10,966 nucleotides of DNA, taken from contig JAOXYB010057811.1 in assembly GCA_028565635.1 (NCBI GenBank), positions 1-10,966 of the forward strand. Reading direction: 5' to 3'. The notes beneath the pieces were generated by a model. That model was not told the origin of the DNA. It worked only from the letters and a program-made list of their open reading frames with translations, and made no database searches. The position numbers and the translations under genes were made by a program. Origin of the DNA: Phoronis ovalis (Eukaryota > Phoronida > Phoronidae). Each line of letters opens with the position of its first letter. The stretch's first letter is position 1. Below are positions 7,701 through 10,966 of the stretch, one piece after another.

Positions 7701-10562
7701 ACTTGCTACAGCCACTGGAACTTGCAGTGTTAATCCTGGAGCAGACATAACACTGACACGAGGTAAGTGAGTCAGTCGCAAAGGTTGCGATTTTGGTCGG
7801 ACATTCTGCGCATGATAATCACTCAAGAATTTTACTATGTCTACAACAAATTATATATTATAATTATATATTACTATGTCTACAACAAATTATATATTAT
7901 AATTATATATTACTATGTCTACAACAAATTATAAAGAATATAAACATACAAATCATTTCATATAAAGAATCACTGAAAAACTACATTTATTTCTAGAGCA
8001 CGGGCAAATATCAATACCAATCATTACTATAAGCTGAGCTCTAGTGATACGAAATGATATCATACCTCTTTGAATCTCAGGAAGAGTTCCCTCTCAATAA
8101 CATTCCTCCATACAGTCTATTTTAAGGAAAAATAATTGTTTTTGGAGAAAGATAATAATATACTTAATGTACCTGTGAATGATAACATATGACAGTCCGG
8201 TACATGTCTCTTCATAGACCACCATTTTCCTCTTAGCCACTGCGGAGATCGGACACTGAAAATAAAATTAATCTTTGTTAGATTATACCTCAGAAATTGT
8301 TCTGACATTTGTTCACAATCGTAAAATACGTTATCATATATTTTTTACAAAATGCAAAACACATAATTAGATGTCAACACAGAAATAAAACATATTTGAA
8401 AGTGACAGATTCTCTGGACATTACAACAGAAATGACATGAGGTGAATCTTACCAGAAAATTAATAATGCAATAGCTAATGTTTAAGTAGGACTCATCTAC
8501 AACCAGTTGCTTTAACCAAGAATGTTTAGCATGAGGCAGTTTTTCATACAGAACTGTTTGCTGGAGAAGAGAATTATTTGTCATACCAAATAGGTTAGCT
8601 AATAAAAATTGCTTTAACTGATCCAGGTACATAATATGCAATCAATATTATTTGCATGTGTAATATTATTTGCTAGACAACACAGTGATCACAGTGGCTT
8701 TTAGTTCACCTTGGCCAGTTTTTAGCCAGCAAATCCCAGTCAAGTTGTGTTTCATCTGTAATCCCACTTTCTGTTATTCTGAAACAGAAAATAAAACATG
8801 AAGTTTAAGGACAGTTTTCCTAATATAATCATAAAGCAATTACTTAATATACTTAATGCATAGAAATGTAAACTACCATGAATGTTCTACTATTCATTGT
8901 GAACTAGTGAAGTTGCCAGTTCACACAAAAAAAGACTACAGAAACAAAAAAAAACCATCAAATAAAGAATTTTGAGCAAACAATAATATTGTTGTTACAG
9001 AATCGTGTTTATTTTTCACAGACACACATGAAATGAGATGTTTTAAAATGTTTTGCAAATCAGTTCATTGTTCATACATATCTTTACATACTTTAATACT
9101 AAATTCATATCATCTTGTCTTGTCCATTCAGAGCCTCCTGTCTGTTTCCAATTTAAATAGTTCAACCATTTTGATCGACATTGCTTTTCTGACCGTGTAA
9201 CTACTTTGTCAGCAACAGCAGCCCAGGATAAACCATGTGTAACTGGCTCACCAGGATGAACATTTGAGAGTTCATATACAGCAGCAGTTAGACGACTCTC
9301 TTCTTCAGGCAACCATTTACCTACAGACAAGAGTTGCCAACATCAAATCATTTCAGAGATAAATTTTGCTGTCTCAAAGGTAAATGAGATCACATTTGGG
9401 AGAAAAAGCTTTTAATTCACTCTGAGCTAAATAATACAAAACATCTGAAGCAATCATTACAAATCATTATTTTTAAAGTATCAATGGTTTTGTATAACAC
9501 TTGAACTATGAAACAAAATAATAACTTTATTATTAATACAGTAATTTTTGACAGAACCCACTGTTGCAGTTTGGACATATCAGAATTGTGAGCAAGCTGT
9601 AATTTGATTTCAGCAGACATAAAGCAAAAAAGTTGTATGTAAAGCAAATACAGCAATAAAATATAAGGGCGAGTAAACTGACTCTAATAACATGCTCCGC
9701 TACTTTTAAGTTAGAAATCACAAGTTATCAATACCAGAATTACATGTGTCCTTCATGAGTCGACATCTATCCTTGACAGATGATGCGCTTCTCCCAAGTG
9801 CAGCCCCAATAGTAGCCCAATCAGATCCATGCTTTATTCTTAACCTTACAAAAGCCAATAAATACCAATTCTCATTTAAAATATGACTGATAAAAAAGCT
9901 ACTACTCAAGTGTACATTTCAGAAAATAAAAGGAGTCAGGGAAAATTTAAGGGAAATGATGCAGGGTTACTGAAACATAAAGAAGAAGTAAGGGCAATGT
10001 ATTAGACAATATTTATTAAGCATTGCCTGTAAAATTAACACTGTACTGGATTTCGTGAAACTTTTTGAACATAATATAACATCCGGTAGGCTACATATAA
10101 TTACTTATTTATCTATGCACTTATACTATATGTACTGTTTTTAACTTACTCCTTTAGTTTATCAATTTCTTCTGTTGTATACTTTCCCATGTGATTTTTC
10201 TGGTCATACATTCTAATGACACGTCTATAAACTGAAAACAAAGGGCGTTGCAAACCACGAGCCACGCAACGGTAGAAATCCTTCCGCTCATCCTTTGACA
10301 TTTCAAATATAATTTCTGTGGGATCATTGATTCTGTGTTCCTGCAAACATAAGCTTCATTGATTAATTTCCATGATACCAGGATATGGAACTGTCAAAAA
10401 TAAGTCATATAAAATATTTCTTTAGAAATCTCTCAAACTATGATGAACTCATAACATACTTGATAACAGTACAAGAACTAATTACCTTGCAATAATGTAC
10501 AATGTTATTTTGCAGTAGCCCAACTTCTTCTTTAGACCACTGACCTTGCTTCCAACTATGTC
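4659..10562 (-). CDS. DMTF1: DMTF1 ortholog, cyclin D-binding Myb-like transcription factor; 12 exons, 5' end missing
   Basis: DMTF1 is a nuclear DNA-binding protein; in mammals it binds D-type cyclins and activates the Arf tumour-suppressor promoter. Joined coding exons on the complement are 10562-10486, 10340-10150, 9844-9735, 9320-9092, 8778-8710, 8255-8173, 7840-7700, 7419-7229, 6227-6095, 5765-5701, 5527-5395 and 4741-4659. They total 1505 nt: 2 nt of a split Gly codon, 500 codons and TGA. All introns are GT-AG and phases agree. Motifs shared with vertebrate DMTF1 as I remember it include EIIFEMSKDERKDFYR, DWATIGAALGRSASSVKDRC, RSEKQCRSKWLNYLNWKQ, VRSPQWLR and, in the tail, GTYL and IIVH. 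The human protein is about 760 residues, so roughly the first third (acidic amino-terminal part) is outside the window. No stop or frameshift interrupts the model. Identity is secure; the species and the regulatory role here are inferred. Confidence 0.95.
4742..5394 (-). other. Last DMTF1 intron (653 bp)
   Basis: GT-AG intron between the last two coding exons. About 4890-5010 is less AT-rich than the rest (ttccggtgggggtcagt, then a pair of ttcttcga words at 4947 and 4971), suggesting a decayed insertion. No exon with matching phase was seen inside it. Confidence 0.6.
5395..5527 (-). CDS. DMTF1: DMTF1 exon 11: acidic Ser/Thr/Glu-rich region
   Basis: Residues 431-474 plus one base of Asp475. 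It begins EVEGTSEADIVDESNTLVIN and ends LIMSSLS, an acidic, low-complexity composition like the vertebrate DMTF1 tail. The acceptor is atatag and the donor CAG/gtaagg. A second possible donor lies 33 nt further on (5361-5360), beyond an in-frame TGA. Confidence 0.82.
5701..5765 (-). CDS. DMTF1: DMTF1 exon 10: short Ser/Thr-rich exon
   Basis: Residues 410-430 and the end of Glu409. It reads EIPIHSGNNTREIITTTEAT then YE. The acceptor is a strong T-run followed by tgcag; the donor is GAG/gtaaag. It carries little homology. It is supported by good splice sites and by being the only nearby open segment whose phases (1 in, 0 out) join exon 9 to exon 11. Confidence 0.78.
6095..6227 (-). CDS. DMTF1: DMTF1 exon 9: carboxy-terminal region
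   Basis: Residues 365-408 plus one base of Glu409. It reads GEAYPGNENVTVQSVSDAAM and goes on through QHVVVNTNVES; NVTVQ and the Val-rich stretch match the vertebrate region after IIVHAL. The acceptor is ctttag in phase 0 and the donor CTG/gtatgc. No domain is recognisable. The exon is supported by position, phase, an unbroken frame and short matches. Confidence 0.85.
6228..7228 (-). other. Longest DMTF1 intron (1001 bp)
   Basis: GT-AG intron between exons 8 and 9, more than twice the size of most others in the gene. Two less AT-rich patches stand out: about 6580-6740, with two tgattgg (CCAAT-type) words at 6667 and 6703, and about 6940-7130, with a run of eight Gs and an inverted repeat. These may be old mobile-element remnants. 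No coding exon is needed or seen here. Confidence 0.65.
7085..7127. repeat. 8-bp inverted repeat in the longest intron
   Basis: tcggaagt (7085-7092) and acttccga (7120-7127) are exact inverted copies 27 bases apart. They are less AT-rich than the surroundings. They could be a hairpin or the remains of a small element within the 1001-bp intron. Confidence 0.55.
7229..7419 (-). CDS. DMTF1: DMTF1 exon 8: carboxy-terminal regulatory region
   Basis: Residues 302-364 and the end of Gly301. Recognisable pieces are GTFQTYELIQHVPTSGTYLI (316-335), which matches the vertebrate GTLQTFEI...GTYLL region, and DHIIVHTLPLVQ (353-364), which matches EQIIVHAL. The rest is Thr/Ser/Gln-rich with an acidic cluster (DEDD, 312-315), as expected of a transactivation region. 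The acceptor is cacatag and the donor CAG/gtaggt, phase 0. Confidence 0.92.
7700..7840 (-). CDS. DMTF1: DMTF1 exon 7: linker after the Myb region
   Basis: Residues 255-300 with split codons Asp254 and Gly301. It reads DIVKFLSDYHAQNVRPKSQP, continues through a basic, Pro-rich stretch, and has LQVPVAVAS (292-300) matching the vertebrate LQIPVQI region. The donor is the consensus gtaagt. The acceptor chosen is ttgttgtag at 7841-7842, because it alone gives the right phase and no stop; tgcgcag at 7806-7808 gives the wrong phase. The acceptor lies in a 39-bp tandem repeat that supplies two further copies of the same splice site upstream. Confidence 0.85.
7832..7933. repeat. 39-bp tandem repeat, 2.6 copies, carrying a 3' splice site in each copy
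   Basis: Copies start at 7832, 7871 and 7910. The first two are identical over 39 bp and the third matches for 24 bp (to 7933). Each contains, on the minus strand, the T/G-rich tract and AG that form the exon 7 acceptor (AG at 7841-7842, 7880-7881 and 7919-7920). The remainder is an AT-only stretch. Identity between copies points to recent duplication. A plus-strand frame with repeated leucine/tyrosine blocks across this array is an artefact of the repeat. Confidence 0.95.
8066..8116 (-). other. Candidate cryptic or poison exon inside the exon 6-7 intron
   Basis: A 51-nt segment has a pyrimidine-rich tract and ttaaaatag acceptor on one side and an AAAGAG/gtatga donor on the other. Its length is a multiple of three. 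Inserted between exons 6 and 7 it reads Asp-Cys-Met-Glu-Glu-Cys-Tyr and then TGA, so inclusion would stop translation just after the Myb region. The main model does not need it. No transcript evidence is available from sequence alone. Confidence 0.3.
8173..8255 (-). CDS. DMTF1: DMTF1 exon 6: end of the SANT-like segment
   Basis: Residues 227-253 with split codons Ser226 and Asp254. VRSPQWLRGKWWSMKRHV (227-244) is a hallmark of DMTF1 and closes the DNA-binding region. The acceptor is tttcag after a T-rich tract. The donor used in this model is CACAG/gtacat. A second GT nine bases further (TTAA/gtatat) keeps the same phase and would add three residues, but it is a weaker site. Confidence 0.93.
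8710..8778 (-). CDS. DMTF1: DMTF1 exon 5: middle of the SANT-like segment
   Basis: Residues 204-225 with split codons Lys203 and Ser226. It reads ITESGITDETQLDWDLLAKN then WP. It aligns without gaps to the vertebrate stretch containing INWDLLAEGW. The acceptor tttcag and donor gtgaac give phases that fit both neighbours. At 69 nt it is too short to stand out as an open frame and was found by extending the homology. Confidence 0.92.
9092..9320 (-). CDS. DMTF1: DMTF1 exon 4: Myb repeat 3 and start of the SANT-like fourth segment
   Basis: Residues 128-202, with split codons Gly127 and Lys203. GKWLPEEESRL (127-137), LSWAAVADKV (157-166) and RSEKQCRSKWLNYLNWKQ (169-186) make a Myb repeat with regular tryptophans W129, W159 and W178. 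The loop between helix 1 and helix 2 is long (about residues 145-156), as in vertebrate DMTF1. GGSEWTRQDDMNLVL (188-202) begins a fourth Myb/SANT-like segment. The acceptor is ctgtag and the donor is gtatgt. An apparent Met-Ser-Val start just before the exon is intron sequence and not a real start. Confidence 0.95.
9735..9844 (-). CDS. DMTF1: DMTF1 exon 3: Myb repeat 2
   Basis: Residues 91-126, plus one base completing Glu90 and one base of Gly127. LRIKHGSDWATIGAALGRS (91-109) and SSVKDRCRLMKDTCNS (111-126) form the second and third helices of a typical Myb repeat, with core aromatics Y80 (previous exon) and W99. This is the most conserved block of the protein and is nearly the same as the vertebrate form. 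The acceptor is ttgtaag, with a T-rich tract before it; the donor is gtattg. Confidence 0.95.
10150..10340 (-). CDS. DMTF1: DMTF1 exon 2: body of Myb repeat 1, start of repeat 2
   Basis: Residues 27-89 plus two bases of codon 90. It contains the family signature TEIIFEMSKDERKDFYR (34-50), then LQRPLFSVYRRVIRMYD (56-72), the recognition-helix part of the first repeat. MGKYTTEEIDKLK (77-89) opens the second repeat. The acceptor is tttgcag and the donor is the consensus gtaagt at 10149-10144. The intron above is only 145 bp (10341-10485). An open frame continues past both splice sites, but the homology stops exactly at them. Confidence 0.95.
10486..10562 (-). CDS. DMTF1: DMTF1 exon 1 of this piece: start of the first Myb repeat
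   Basis: Residues 1-26. The exon begins with two bases completing a Gly codon after an acceptor reading ttgtag, so at least one coding exon lies upstream with a phase-1 junction. It reads GHSWKQGQWSKEEVGLLQNN and ends in CAAG before a gtaatt donor (phase 0). Vertebrate DMTF1 has the close match GHKWKQGMWSKEE at this point. W4 and W9 are the tryptophans opening the first, divergent Myb repeat. No initiator Met is in the exon, so it is internal. Confidence 0.9.
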
Positions 10563-10966
10563 CTACAATCATACACAATCAGGAGTAATTGAGTTTATAT
10601 TTGGTTCACAATAATACATATCTATTTGAAAGCATCATGACCATTTCGTAATTAATCTACAAAAAATAGACAATGACTATGCTTTGGAAAATTTTACAGA
10701 AGACAGCATTGTAAAATAGATTTATACAAATTACGATATCATAAAATAAAAAATACATGAGCTAGTAAACAGACAATCTGAAAATTTGACAAAAAATATT
10801 CATCTATAAAACAAGCTTGTTTATTATCATTACGAAATATCCTGCTTGCCGCTCAACCACACTTCTAAACCTGTGAAGTGCAAGAGACCGGTATTCGTTC
10901 ACTGACATAGCAGATCTCTATCAGCTCCGTTCTATTCATCGCTAATTGGCCACTTATCGGATAAGC
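10563..10966. other. Upstream stretch without a recognised exon
   Basis: Positions 10563-10800 look like AT-rich intron. About 10840-10966 is less AT-rich and holds a 34-codon minus-strand frame (10804-10908), an ATTGG (CCAAT) word at 10945-10949 and a GATA-type palindrome. None of its frames resembles the DMTF1 amino-terminal part. It could be an untranslated exon, a promoter-like segment or part of a repeat. Confidence 0.45.
10953..10965. promoter_or_regulatory. Back-to-back GATA motifs
   Basis: CTTATCGGATAAG is a palindrome of two GATAAG sites around one central base. A CCAAT word lies 4 bases away. GATA factors bind such paired sites in animals, but a 13-bp match is weak evidence and the transcript start is unknown. 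Confidence 0.25.

Noticed and set aside
7700-7805. Use of the tgcgcag acceptor at 7806-7808 as the start of exon 7.
   Set aside because: It would start exon 7 in phase 0, but exon 6 ends in phase 1, and it would lose the DIVKFL segment that fits the family.
7793-7996. Plus-strand open frame with repeated leucine/tyrosine-rich blocks.
   Set aside because: It is the translation of the 39-bp tandem repeat antisense to DMTF1, so the apparent protein repeat is an artefact.
8345-8641. 98-codon minus-strand frame between exons 5 and 6.
   Set aside because: Lies in an intron; exons 5 and 6 join directly in phase with continuous homology, so no exon is missing here.
9417-9721. Two overlapping minus-strand frames with hydrophobic stretches that look like membrane segments.
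   Set aside because: They fall in the intron between DMTF1 exons 3 and 4; T-rich intron sequence gives Phe/Leu/Ile-rich chance frames.

Overview
This window looks like nuclear DNA of an invertebrate animal. It is AT-rich, has no bacterial operon structure, and holds one gene cut into many short exons with GT-AG introns. The gene is on the minus strand and is an ortholog of DMTF1 (DMP1), the animal cyclin D-binding Myb-like transcription factor. DMTF1 is a metazoan family, and the intron-rich layout suits a lophotrochozoan such as a mollusc. That last step is inference: nothing seen here fixes the species.

Layout. Positions 10563-10966 lie upstream of the first exon seen; the amino-terminal exons and promoter of DMTF1 are off the right edge or unrecognised. 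Twelve coding exons run leftward from 10562 to 4659. Joined, they give 2 nt of a split codon, 500 codons and a TGA stop, with matching intron phases at all 11 junctions. In order they encode a divergent first Myb repeat, two clear Myb repeats, a fourth SANT-like segment ending in RSPQWLRGKWW, and a Ser/Thr/acidic carboxy-terminal region. I number residues from the split Gly at the start of this piece (1-501). Introns run from 145 to 1001 bp; the longest (6228-7228) and the last (4742-5394) contain less AT-rich patches that may be old repeat insertions.

Positions 1-4658 lie beyond the stop codon. I found no convincing gene there, only possible poly(A) signals, a ~42-bp periodic array at the left edge, a short tandem duplication near 2 kb and scattered palindromes.

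The most interesting structure is at the 3' end of the intron before exon 7 (7832-7933). A 39-bp tandem repeat has copied the functional 3' splice site three times, and only the copy nearest the exon avoids an in-frame stop. Upstream in the same intron is a 51-nt exon-like segment with good splice sites and an in-frame stop, a candidate poison exon. Both would truncate the protein just after the Myb region. I saw no undescribed multi-gene system.
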